52,455 nt of DNA from Muribaculum sp. (GTDB lineage Bacteria > Bacillota > Clostridia > Lachnospirales > Lachnospiraceae). A program made the position numbers and the translations under genes. The DNA lies in assembly GCA_023663505.1 (NCBI GenBank), contig JAMPHH010000019.1, positions 1 to 52,455 of the forward strand, written 5' to 3'. Shown here piece by piece: positions 34,191 to 42,026 of the stretch (positions are counted from its first letter, which is position 1; every line of letters begins with the position of its first letter). Under the pieces are notes generated by a model. The model had not been told where the DNA came from and did no database searches. It was given only the letters and a program-made list of their open reading frames with translations.

Positions 34191-36017
34191 ATGTGTGGCA
34201 TTGTAGGCTATATTGGTAAAAAGAAAGCAGCCCCGATCATTCTTGACGGGCTTTCCAAGCTGGAATACCGCGGCTATGACTCTGCGGGCATGGCTGTATT
34301 CGACGGTGAGAGGATTCACACGGCGAAGGCGGCGGGCAGGCTTGCGGTGTTGGAGCATCTCACCCGCGGCGGGGAGACCATGCCGGGCTTCTCGGGAATC
34401 GGACACACACGCTGGGCTACCCACGGGGCGCCGAGCGACCTGAACGCACACCCCCACACCAACAAGGAAGGCACGATCGCCGTGGTGCATAACGGCATCA
34501 TTGAGAATTATATCGCTTTAAAAAAGAAGCTCACGGGCAAGGGCTATGAATTCGTGTCGGAGACGGATACAGAGGTTTTGGCAAAGCTTCTGGACTATTA
34601 TTACAGGGGCAATCCCTTGGAGGCGGTCACCAAGGTGCTGCAGCGCGTGGAGGGCTCATACGCTCTGGGAATCATGTTTGCGGATTTCCCGGGTGAGATC
34701 TATGCCGCCAGAAAGGACAGCCCGCTGATCGTGGGGCAAAATGACGAGGGCAGCTTTATCGCATCCGACGTGCCCGCAATCCTGAAATACACCCGCACGG
34801 TGTATTATCTGGCAAATCAGGAGATTGCCTGCCTCAAGGCTGACAGTCTGTCTTTCTACTCCGTGGACGAGGAGGAAGTGCAAAAGGAAGCCGTCACGAT
34901 CGACTGGGATGCGAACGCGGCGGAGAAGGCGGGCTACGAGCATTTCATGCTAAAGGAGATGTATGAACAGCCCAAGACCATCACAGACACGATCTCCCCG
35001 CGCATCAAGGAGGACGATATTGTCATTGAAGAATTAAATATGACGGACGAGGAGCTGAAGGCGATCCGCAAGATTCATATCGTGGCATGTGGCTCCGCAT
35101 ACCACACGGGCGTCACCGCCAAATATGTGATCGAGGACTTGGCGCGCGTTCCCGTGGAGGTGGATGTGGCGAGTGAGTTCCGTTACAGGAATCCGATCCT
35201 TGAGGAGGGCGGCATGGTAATCGTCATCAGCCAGTCGGGAGAGACGGCGGACACTCTGGCGGCGCTTCGGGAGGCAAAGGAGAGAGGCTTTAAGGTGCTG
35301 GGAATCGTCAACGTGGTGGGCAGCTCCATCGCGAGAGAGGCGGACAGCGTCATGTATACATGGGCGGGACCCGAGATCGCGGTGGCTACCACCAAGGCGT
35401 ACAGCGCGCAGCTTGTGGCGTTGTATATGCTTGCCATGAAGATGGCGAAGGTGAGGGGCACGATTGACGACAAGACCTTCAGAACGCTTCTGACGGATCT
35501 GCGCTGCCTGCCTGACCAGATAGAGATGCTGCTTGCGCAGAAGGAGAAAATACAGCATTTTGCCAGCAGATACATGGGCGCGAGGGATATCTTCTTTATC
35601 GGGCGCGGCATCGACTATGCCATCTCCCTTGAAGGATCCTTGAAATTAAAAGAAATATCCTATATTCATTCCGAGGCATATGCGGCGGGAGAGCTAAAGC
35701 ACGGCACAATATCCCTGATCGAGGAGGGGACGCTGGTGGTGGCGGTCTCCACGCAGGAGGAGCTGTTTAAGAAGACCATAAGCAATGTGGTGGAGGTCAA
35801 GGCTCGCGGCGCGTTTGTAATGGCGGTGACGATCGAGGGCAACAAGGCGATGGAGAAGGCGGCGGATTACGTGGTGTATCTGCCGGAGACCAGTCCTTGC
35901 TTTGCGAATTCCTTAGCAATCGTTCCCCTGCAGCTTTTTGCGTATTACGTGGCGGTGGGCAGAGGCTGCGACGTGGATAAGCCAAGGAATCTGGCGAAGT
36001 CCGTGACTGTGGAATAG
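34191..36017 (+). CDS. glmS: glucosamine-6-phosphate synthase (GlmS)
   Basis: 608 residues. Makes glucosamine-6-phosphate from fructose-6-phosphate and glutamine, feeding UDP-GlcNAc for peptidoglycan and wall glycans. The glutaminase domain begins MCGIVGYIGKKKAAP with the Cys nucleophile next to the initiator Met, followed by GYDSAGMAV and GHTRWATHGAPSDLNAHPH. Two SIS isomerase domains follow (ACGSAYHTGVTAKY, VISQSGETADTLAALREAKE, and later GRGIDYAISLEGSLKLKEI). The C-terminus ends LAKSVTVE, the conserved tail. RBS is CCGGAGG. I see no glmS ribozyme: the 75-bp upstream gap is too small and lacks its core. Confidence 0.97.
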   Translation: MCGIVGYIGKKKAAPIILDGLSKLEYRGYDSAGMAVFDGERIHTAKAAGRLAVLEHLTRGGETMPGFSGIGHTRWATHGAPSDLNAHPHTNKEGTIAVVHNGIIENYIALKKKLTGKGYEFVSETDTEVLAKLLDYYYRGNPLEAVTKVLQRVEGSYALGIMFADFPGEIYAARKDSPLIVGQNDEGSFIASDVPAILKYTRTVYYLANQEIACLKADSLSFYSVDEEEVQKEAVTIDWDANAAEKAGYEHFMLKEMYEQPKTITDTISPRIKEDDIVIEELNMTDEELKAIRKIHIVACGSAYHTGVTAKYVIEDLARVPVEVDVASEFRYRNPILEEGGMVIVISQSGETADTLAALREAKERGFKVLGIVNVVGSSIAREADSVMYTWAGPEIAVATTKAYSAQLVALYMLAMKMAKVRGTIDDKTFRTLLTDLRCLPDQIEMLLAQKEKIQHFASRYMGARDIFFIGRGIDYAISLEGSLKLKEISYIHSEAYAAGELKHGTISLIEEGTLVVAVSTQEELFKKTISNVVEVKARGAFVMAVTIEGNKAMEKAADYVVYLPETSPCFANSLAIVPLQLFAYYVAVGRGCDVDKPRNLAKSVTVE

Positions 36018-36146
36018 GAAGCATGAATTCACTTTTATTTCATTTTTTAATCACAAATTAAACACAATTGAAACCTATACTGAAGCTATCAAGGGCAACC
36101 GATTAAGATATATTTGATAAAATCCGGAAAAGGAGGATAAGTAAAT

Positions 36147-38138
36147 ATGTACGAGAATGAAATTTATGGCAATTCCGATACTACCGGACAGACCGCGGGG
36201 AATTTTAGCGGAGTCGGTACGGGGAATTTTAGCGGCGCCAACACAGCGGATTTTGACAATGCCAACACAGGGTATTTTAATCATATGGATCGTCCGGTGC
36301 AGACGCCGGAGCCCAATGCGGAGGCGGTGAAGGAGGTTGAAAGCACGTCTGTGGGAGAGCGGGTGAGCGAGACAGGGACGGCGAGTGCTGTGATGAATGA
36401 GACGGTGGGCGTTGCGGGGACTGTGAATGCTGCCGTGGATAAAACGTCGGGTGAGACAGGGACGGCGAATGCTGTGATGAATGAAACGATGAGTGGGACA
36501 GGGATTGTGTCCACAATGAATGAGGCATATCGGACAGGTGAGAATGCATCTCGTAGTGAAACGGGTTCTACAACGTTAAGGAGTGCAGATATTGTCAACG
36601 GTTCAGGTTCCGGAAATGAGAATGAAGTGGCATCGGCGAACAGAACCGCAAATATCGGCATGGCGACATCTGCTGACAGAACCACGGATATGAACAGAAC
36701 GACATTTTCCGACAGGACTGCAAGCATTGGCATGACTGCAGCCGCAGGCGGTGCTGCGAACGCGAGCAGGACTACAGCCGCAGGCGGAGCCATGAACACG
36801 AACAGGACAGCCTCCGCCGCACAGAATACCACATGGACACAGGCACCTGTGCGCAAGACGGAGGAGCAGGATAAAGCGTCTAAGACAGGAGAGAAAAAGC
36901 TTGGCTTGATGCAGAAGATCATGTTGAGCATCAGCTTGGGTCTGCTCTTTGGAATCTTTGCGGGAATCGGCTTCTATGGCGTGAAGCAGGCGCAAAACAC
37001 ATTACAGCCCGGCAATTCACAGGCAGTGACTGAATCGGAGCACAAAAACACAGTGAATTCCGATGTTGAGGGCAATGTGACGCCCCCGTTGCAGCAGGCG
37101 AGCTCCAGTGTGGTTTACACGAATGGCGGCACGAATGTGCCCGTGATTGTCAAAGACGTGATGCCTGCCATGGTTTCGATTGTCAATTATTATACAGAGC
37201 GCGTATCCTCTTTCTGGGGACAGACCTATGAGGAGGAGGTTCCTGCCAGCGGCTCGGGTATCATCGTAAGCCGGACGGACACGGAGTTGTTGATCGTCAC
37301 CAATAATCATGTGGTGGAGGACGCCAACCGTCTGGTGGTCACTCTGATTGACGGAACCGAGGTACAGGCGAGGGTGAAGGGCACGGACGCAGACATGGAT
37401 CTGGCGGTGATCTCCATCTCATTGGAGGATCTGTCAGACGAGACGGTCAATGCCATCACGGTTGCGACACTGGGCGACAGCGATAATCTGGAGCTTGGCG
37501 AGCAGGTGATCGCGATTGGAAATGCTTTGGGTTATGGACAGTCGGTGACGGTAGGCTATGTCAGCGCTCTGGACAGGGAGCTTGACATGGAGGACGGTAC
37601 CGTGGGCACCTATATCCAGACCGACGCCGCTATCAACGGCGGTAACTCCGGTGGCGCGCTGCTCAATGCCGCGGGCGAGGTGATTGGAATCAATTCTGCC
37701 AAGATTGGCGGCTACGCGGTGGAAGGCATGGGCTATGCGATTCCCATTACGGCGGCAAGCCCCATCATTGCGGATCTGATGGAGCGTCAGACCAGAAATA
37801 AGGTGGCAGAGGCGGATATGGGGTATATGGGCATCGAGCCTCAGGATGTGACCGATCAGGCAGTCCAGTTGTACGGTATACCCAAGGGCGTGTATGTGGT
37901 GTCTGTTGCGTCGGGCTCCGGCGCGGAGGCTGCGGGTATGGTCAGAGGTGATGTCATCACCAAATTTGACGGCAACAAGATTTCCTCTTACGCCAATTTG
38001 CAGGAGGTTTTACAGTATTACGAGATCGGAGATACCGTCAAGGTGACCGTGATGCGCCCCGAGTTTGGCGAGTACGTGAGCCATGAGCTGACATTGACGC
38101 TGGGCGCAAGACCTACAAGCAATATGTTTAGGGAATAG
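36147..38138 (+). CDS. HtrA/DegP-like membrane serine protease with long low-complexity N-terminus
   Basis: 663 residues. The first about 245 residues are low complexity, rich in Thr, Ala, Asn, Gly and Ser, with a short NFSG/GNFSGANTADF repeat near the start. One membrane segment lies at about 255-275. Outside the membrane is a trypsin-like S1C domain with His388 (TNNHVVEDA), Asp418 (DMDLAVI) and Ser501 (NGGNSGGALLN), then one PDZ domain (about 550-650, GVYVVSVASGSGAEAAGMV). It should degrade or refold envelope proteins. Firmicute HtrA proteins are usually about 400-450 residues, so the cytoplasmic extension is unusually long. AAAAGGAGG precedes the ATG. Two hairpins follow the stop codon. 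Confidence 0.93.
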   Translation: MYENEIYGNSDTTGQTAGNFSGVGTGNFSGANTADFDNANTGYFNHMDRPVQTPEPNAEAVKEVESTSVGERVSETGTASAVMNETVGVAGTVNAAVDKTSGETGTANAVMNETMSGTGIVSTMNEAYRTGENASRSETGSTTLRSADIVNGSGSGNENEVASANRTANIGMATSADRTTDMNRTTFSDRTASIGMTAAAGGAANASRTTAAGGAMNTNRTASAAQNTTWTQAPVRKTEEQDKASKTGEKKLGLMQKIMLSISLGLLFGIFAGIGFYGVKQAQNTLQPGNSQAVTESEHKNTVNSDVEGNVTPPLQQASSSVVYTNGGTNVPVIVKDVMPAMVSIVNYYTERVSSFWGQTYEEEVPASGSGIIVSRTDTELLIVTNNHVVEDANRLVVTLIDGTEVQARVKGTDADMDLAVISISLEDLSDETVNAITVATLGDSDNLELGEQVIAIGNALGYGQSVTVGYVSALDRELDMEDGTVGTYIQTDAAINGGNSGGALLNAAGEVIGINSAKIGGYAVEGMGYAIPITAASPIIADLMERQTRNKVAEADMGYMGIEPQDVTDQAVQLYGIPKGVYVVSVASGSGAEAAGMVRGDVITKFDGNKISSYANLQEVLQYYEIGDTVKVTVMRPEFGEYVSHELTLTLGARPTSNMFRE

Positions 38139-38161
38139 GTTGAAAAATAAATTTTTCAACC
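38138..38161 (+). terminator. htrA terminator hairpin 1
   Basis: GGTTGAAAAA pairs with TTTTTCAACC (38152-38161) around a 4-nt loop, overlapping the last base of the htrA stop codon. The T run is inside the stem, so efficiency is uncertain. Confidence 0.55.
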
Positions 38162-38203
38162 GCGAATTTGTGCCAACGGCCCAAAGTTCGCAGGTTGCGG
38201 CAA

Positions 38204-38237
38204 GGGGCTGTTGTGTATGATGAAACACAACAGCCCC
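38204..38237 (+). terminator. htrA terminator hairpin 2
   Basis: GGGGCTGTTGTGT (38204-38216) pairs perfectly with ACACAACAGCCCC (38225-38237) around an 8-nt loop. The tail is only TCAGATTTTCT. A sister hairpin with the same stem core lies at 47111. Confidence 0.7.
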
Positions 38238-38271
38238 TCAGATTTTCTACAAACTGAGATTAAATTTCTAC

Positions 38272-38300
38272 TTGCATTATTGTTGTTTAGATGTTATAGT
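38272..38300 (+). promoter_or_regulatory. promoter of Rpn unit 1
   Basis: TTGCAT (38272-38277), a 17-bp spacer and TATAGT (38295-38300). The second unit has the same geometry at 51812-51840. The boxes are kept while the spacer has diverged. Confidence 0.7.
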
Positions 38301-38570
38301 ATTCTTGTAAGAACAAAAAGAATTAATTTGAATTTCGTGAAACAAGGCATATCTAAGTGCATTTCCGGCGTTTCGCCAGAGATTCATCTATTACAAATAT
38401 GGCGGGCGACGGGAAAGTGTGCGGCAGGATATTGCGTGGCGGGAAGCTTGCAAGGATATCGTTCCACGGGAGATTCGCAGCGGATATCGTATGCGCATGG
38501 GATTACAAGCATATATCACGCTGCGGGACTCACTCAACCGTTTCGCCCTCCTAGAAAAGGGAGGAGAAAT
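38301..38570 (+). ncRNA. conserved structured leader RNA upstream of Rpn gene, copy 1
   Basis: About 265 nt between the promoter and the Rpn start codon, repeated at 51841-52109 with about 15 differences. Structures: GGCG-TTT-CGCC (38368-38378); GCAG-GATA-TTGC (38424-38435), which is GCGG-GATA-TCGC in copy 2, an A-U to G-C double change; and a long hairpin at 38478-38523 built from CAGCG/CGCTG, GATAT/ATATC and TATGC/GCATA, whose first pairs C-G and A-U become U.G and G.U in copy 2. GGATAT recurs three times. No known RNA family was recognised. It may be a cis-regulator of the Rpn gene or a separate functional RNA. Confidence 0.6.
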
Positions 38571-39518
38571 ATGGAGAGTACCAAAGAGTCAAAGGATCTT
38601 GTGGAGAAAAATTTCATGGCGTTTCCCGACATTGCGGCGGATGTCATCAACGCCCTGTTATACGATGGGGACACGGTGGTACAGGCGGAGAGCCTCTTGC
38701 CTGCTTCCACGGAGACGCTGTATTCCGGCGGCGGGGAAGGAAAGCTGCGCAATCAGTACGAGGATCTGGCAAAGTATGAAATGCGGGACGGAAGGGTGAG
38801 TGTAGTCTATCTGTTCGCCAACCAGTCCACGGTGGATTACCGTATGGTTCTGCGAGGGGCGGGCTATGTCGGCGGTGTGTATAGGGAGCAGTATGAGGGG
38901 AAACACCCTGAACCCGCTCCAGTGGTGGAGATGGTGCTGTACTGGGGGCAAAAGCGTTGGAAGACTGCAAGAAGCCTACACCACATGTTCCGTCGGAAGA
39001 AGCTTTCCGCCAAGATATGGAGACATGTGGACGATATCAGGCTTCACGTGTGGGAGATGCGCCATCTTCCGCCCGAGATGAGGGAGCTTTTTACCAGCGA
39101 CATGCGTATCGTGTTGGACTATCTGGCAGAAGGTGAGGGCTACCGCTCGGACAGACCCGTGGTGCACAAGGAAGCGTTGGTCAAGATGCTGCGAGTGCTT
39201 TCAGGAGACAACGACGTGACGGACACCGAGAAGATTTTACAAGAGATGGATATCAGAGAGGAGGACGAGATAACCATGTGTGAATTATTTGACCAGTATA
39301 TCAGGAAGGGACGCACAGAAGGTCTTGAGCAAGGCCGCCGTGAGGGACACCAAGAGGGACGCCGTGAAGGTCGAGAGGAAGGAATCCGGATTTTCATTCT
39401 AGACAATATAGAGGAGGGTAAGTCAGGGGAAACTATCGTGGAAAAGCTCTGCAGGAGATTCTCGTTAGATGCATGTTCTGCCCAAGCATACTACAATACA
39501 TATGGTGCAAAAGTGTAA
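38571..39518 (+). CDS. Rpn-family (PD-(D/E)XK transposase-like) protein
   Basis: 315 residues from the ATG at 38571, which follows AAAAGGGAGGAG. It resembles the Rpn family of recombination-promoting nucleases common in Lachnospiraceae: a DLVEKNFMAFPDIAADVIN head, a YEDLAKYEM...VVYLFANQSTVDYRM core, VVEMVLYWGQKRWKTARSLHHM, and a C-terminal basic/acidic repeat tail (EGLEQGRREGHQEGRREG). In relatives I remember, the core strand carries an ENQ triplet with the catalytic Glu; here it is ANQ, so nuclease activity is uncertain. The frame stays open upstream through the leader, but the second copy has a one-base deletion there, so the leader is not coding. A second copy starts at 52110. Confidence 0.75.
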   Translation: MESTKESKDLVEKNFMAFPDIAADVINALLYDGDTVVQAESLLPASTETLYSGGGEGKLRNQYEDLAKYEMRDGRVSVVYLFANQSTVDYRMVLRGAGYVGGVYREQYEGKHPEPAPVVEMVLYWGQKRWKTARSLHHMFRRKKLSAKIWRHVDDIRLHVWEMRHLPPEMRELFTSDMRIVLDYLAEGEGYRSDRPVVHKEALVKMLRVLSGDNDVTDTEKILQEMDIREEDEITMCELFDQYIRKGRTEGLEQGRREGHQEGRREGREEGIRIFILDNIEEGKSGETIVEKLCRRFSLDACSAQAYYNTYGAKV

Positions 39519-39554
39519 AAGGTCAAATAACATGCATTTTTGTATTTTATGCGT

Positions 39555-39596
39555 GTTCCGATTTTTACAATTTTTGCATTCCCATCATGCTACAAT
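39555..39596 (+). promoter_or_regulatory. promoter with 17-bp motif shared with the P-II operon
   Basis: GTTCCGATTTTTACAAT (39555-39571) ends 19 bp before a TACAAT -10 box (39591-39596). The same motif with one change (A for T) lies at 44007, 20 bp before its own -10. No good -35 is seen, so the motif is a candidate activator site, possibly for the AraC-type protein at 43163. Confidence 0.55.
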
Positions 39597-39611
39597 AAAA
39601 AAGAATTAAGC

Positions 39612-39654
39612 AAAGGCGCTTATATCAGGTAACTCTGATGTAGGCGCTTTTTCA
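39612..39654 (+). terminator. leader hairpin with T run before the oxidoreductase operon
   Basis: AAAGGCGCTTATATCAG (39612-39628) pairs fully, using G.U wobbles, with CTGATGTAGGCGCTTTT (39635-39651). It could terminate the upstream Rpn gene. It lies about 10 nt after the predicted operon start, so it could equally be an attenuator. It resembles the hairpin at 44070. Confidence 0.65.
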
Positions 39655-39718
39655 TGCATACGCAGGCGCAAAAACGCAGCGTTCTACAAAAGAAATTTAG
39701 GAAAGGGTGAGAAACGGT

Positions 39719-40042
39719 ATGAGTGGAAGGATTGAGGAACACCCCATATTAGGTGCGCCGGAGAAGGGGAGAATGGTGACGTTTTCCTTTGACGGGAAGG
39801 AGATAGAAGGGTATGAGGGAGAGCCGATTGCGGCGGCGCTGAAGGCGGCGGGCGTGATGGTACACAGATACACCCAGAAGGAGCATAAGCCAAGAGGAAT
39901 CTTTTGTGCAATCGGAAGATGCACGGACTGTGTGATGGTGGTGAACGGCAAGCCGAATATCAGGACATGCGTCACACCCTTGGAGGAGGGAATGCAGGTC
40001 TGCACCCAATATGGGGTGAGTGCGGAGCCTTTTGAGAGATAA
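39719..40042 (+). CDS. small (2Fe-2S) subunit of FAD-dependent dehydrogenase (gamma-like)
   Basis: 107 residues. A plant-type 2Fe-2S fold of the Fer2_4 kind with cysteines in GIFCAIGRCTDCVMVVNGKP and a fourth in NIRTC. The same small subunit occurs with HcnA/OoxA-type and proline/hydroxyproline dehydrogenase complexes. It should pass electrons between the flavin subunits encoded next. The ATG at 39719 follows AGGAAAGGG; a GTG at 39707 inside that site is less likely. First gene of a five-gene operon, 21 bp before the alpha-like subunit. Confidence 0.85.
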   Translation: MSGRIEEHPILGAPEKGRMVTFSFDGKEIEGYEGEPIAAALKAAGVMVHRYTQKEHKPRGIFCAIGRCTDCVMVVNGKPNIRTCVTPLEEGMQVCTQYGVSAEPFER

Positions 40043-40063
40043 GTATACGGGAGGAAGAAACAT

Positions 40064-41647
40064 ATGAAGCGATATGACTTGATCGTGGTTGGCGGCGGAC
40101 CCTCCGGTTTGTCCGCGGCTATCGAGGCGGCAAAAAGAGGAATGGAGGTTGTGGTCTTTGACGAGAACGAGAGACCCGGCGGACAATTGTTCAAGCAGAT
40201 TCATAAATTCTTTGGTTCTAAGGAGCACAAGGCGAAGATCAGAGGATTTCGTATTGGAGAAGATCTGTTGAAGGAGGCGGCGGAGGCAGGTGTCAAGGTG
40301 GTGTTGAATGCTACCGTCTGCGGAATGTATCAGGACAAGGAGATCACGGTTCGGATTGACGAGGCTATGCATCATTACAAGGGGGACGCCATTATTATCG
40401 CAACCGGAGCTTCCGAGAATATGGTGACATTTCCCGGCTGGACGCTTCCGGGAGTAATCGGGGCGGGTGCGGCACAGACAATGATGAATCTGCATGGCGT
40501 AAGACCGGGCGAGAGGATACTGATGCTGGGCTCGGGAAATGTGGGGCTTGTGGTCAGCTTTCAGCTATTGCAGTGTGGCTGTGAGGTGGTAGGACTTGTG
40601 GACGCGGCGCCCAGAGTGGGCGGCTACGGAGTACATGCGGCAAAGGTTGCGCGCACGGGAGTGCCCTTTTATCTTTCCCACACGATTGTAAAGGCGGAGG
40701 GCGAGGATCATGTGACAGGCGTCACCATCGCGGAGGTAGACGGTAATTTTCAGTTTATTCCGGGGACGGAGAAGCATTTTGACGTGGATACCATTTGTCT
40801 GGCGGTGGGACTTTCGCCCATGTCGCAGCTGCTCAAGATGGCGGGCTGTAAGATGGAGGACAATCCGCGAAAGGGCGGTCAGGTTCCCATATGTGACGAG
40901 TATGGTCAGACATCTATACAAGGTGTGTTCGTGGCGGGAGACGTCTCCGGTATCGAGGAGGCGAGCTCTGCAATGATCGAGGGACGTATGGCAGGCATTG
41001 CCGCGGCGGAGTATCTGGGATATGTTGAGAGGTCGGAGCTGGACGAGCGGATGAAGGAATTGGACGGGGCGCTTAAGGGTTTGCGACAGGGAATGTTTGC
41101 TCCGGAGAATAGAGGCAAGGCGATTGAGAGGACGGACGAGGGGATAGAGGTATCTCAAAATCTGTTGAAAAAGGGTTATGTGGCGGATGAGGAGATAGAA
41201 AGGTTTCCAGGTGTGACCAGAAAGAGCGGTATTCACCCGGTGATGGAGTGCACGCAAAATATTCCCTGCAATCCCTGTCAGGACGCATGTCCCAAAAAGT
41301 GTATACGGATTGGCGCCAATATCACGGCGCTTCCTGCGGTTGACCCCGAGGCGGTGTGCATCGGCTGCGGAATGTGTGTGGCTTCCTGTTCGGGTCAGGC
41401 GATTTTTCTTGTAGATGAGACCTATGAGGAGGGATATGCCAGTATCACCATGCCATACGAATTTCTTCCGCTGCCCGAGGTTGGTGATAAGGGTGCGGCG
41501 CTGGGCAGAAACGGACAGAGGGTGTGTGACGCGGAGGTGATCAGCGTAAAGAGCTCCCCCGCTTTTGACAAGACGCATCTGCTGACCATGAAGGTGCCTG
41601 TGGAGTATGTGATGAAGGCGAGATTTTTCGCGGCTGCCAAGAGCTGA
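40064..41647 (+). CDS. FAD/NAD(P)-dependent oxidoreductase with ferredoxin-type cluster domain (alpha-like)
   Basis: 527 residues. N-terminal FAD-binding DLIVVGGGPSGLSAAIEAA, second nucleotide-binding site ERILMLGSGNVGLVVS, and a GVFVAGDVSG segment as in HcnB/OoxA-like proteins. The C-terminal third adds iron-sulphur cysteines: CNPCQDACPKKC and CIGCGMCVASC, room for up to two 4Fe-4S clusters. That addition suggests electrons go to or from ferredoxin, fitting an anaerobe. It probably works as a complex with the 2Fe-2S, BFD-like and DAO-type subunits around it. Substrate is not evident; imino acids, opines or N-alkyl amino acids are the usual ones for these complexes. Confidence 0.85.
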   Translation: MKRYDLIVVGGGPSGLSAAIEAAKRGMEVVVFDENERPGGQLFKQIHKFFGSKEHKAKIRGFRIGEDLLKEAAEAGVKVVLNATVCGMYQDKEITVRIDEAMHHYKGDAIIIATGASENMVTFPGWTLPGVIGAGAAQTMMNLHGVRPGERILMLGSGNVGLVVSFQLLQCGCEVVGLVDAAPRVGGYGVHAAKVARTGVPFYLSHTIVKAEGEDHVTGVTIAEVDGNFQFIPGTEKHFDVDTICLAVGLSPMSQLLKMAGCKMEDNPRKGGQVPICDEYGQTSIQGVFVAGDVSGIEEASSAMIEGRMAGIAAAEYLGYVERSELDERMKELDGALKGLRQGMFAPENRGKAIERTDEGIEVSQNLLKKGYVADEEIERFPGVTRKSGIHPVMECTQNIPCNPCQDACPKKCIRIGANITALPAVDPEAVCIGCGMCVASCSGQAIFLVDETYEEGYASITMPYEFLPLPEVGDKGAALGRNGQRVCDAEVISVKSSPAFDKTHLLTMKVPVEYVMKARFFAAAKS

Positions 41648-41690
41648 GCAAGCAGGATCGGAAAGATAAAATACACGGGAGGTTATCAAT

Positions 41691-42014
41691 ATGAATCAGG
41701 TGAATGACAGGTCGAGGGACATAGGAGAGTTTGTGGCGGGACCGGACGATGATATGTTGATCTGCCGATGTGAGGAGATTACCAAGGGAGAGATACGCAG
41801 GGCGGTGCACGAAGGAATGTTCACATTGACAGAGATCAGAAGATACTTAAGGACAGGAATGGGGCTTTGTCAGGGACAGACCTGTTCCAGACTTGTAAAG
41901 GGGATCGTGGCAAGGGAGCTGGGGGTGTCTCCGGCGGAGTTGGAGCCCGCTACGAGCAGGGCGCCCATGCGCCCCACGGAGATGCGGATCCTCGGGAACG
42001 AAGTAGACGAATAG
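41691..42014 (+). CDS. BFD-like (2Fe-2S) subunit (delta-like)
   Basis: 107 residues. DMLICRCEEITKGEI supplies a CxC pair and GMGLCQGQTCSRLV a CxxxxC pair, the four-cysteine pattern of bacterioferritin-associated-ferredoxin-like domains. In OoxA/HcnB proteins this domain is often fused at the C-terminus of the alpha subunit; here it is separate, with the alpha subunit carrying a ferredoxin domain instead. GGGAGG precedes the ATG. It lies 43 bp after the alpha-like gene and 12 bp before the beta-like gene. Confidence 0.82.
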   Translation: MNQVNDRSRDIGEFVAGPDDDMLICRCEEITKGEIRRAVHEGMFTLTEIRRYLRTGMGLCQGQTCSRLVKGIVARELGVSPAELEPATSRAPMRPTEMRILGNEVDE

Positions 42015-42026
42015 GGAGGCAGTATT

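Noticed and set aside
38211..38570. N-terminal extension of the Rpn protein through the leader
   Set aside because: In the second copy a one-base deletion just before the start codon breaks the frame, and many leader differences would change amino acids. A ribosome binding site sits directly before the ATG at 38571.
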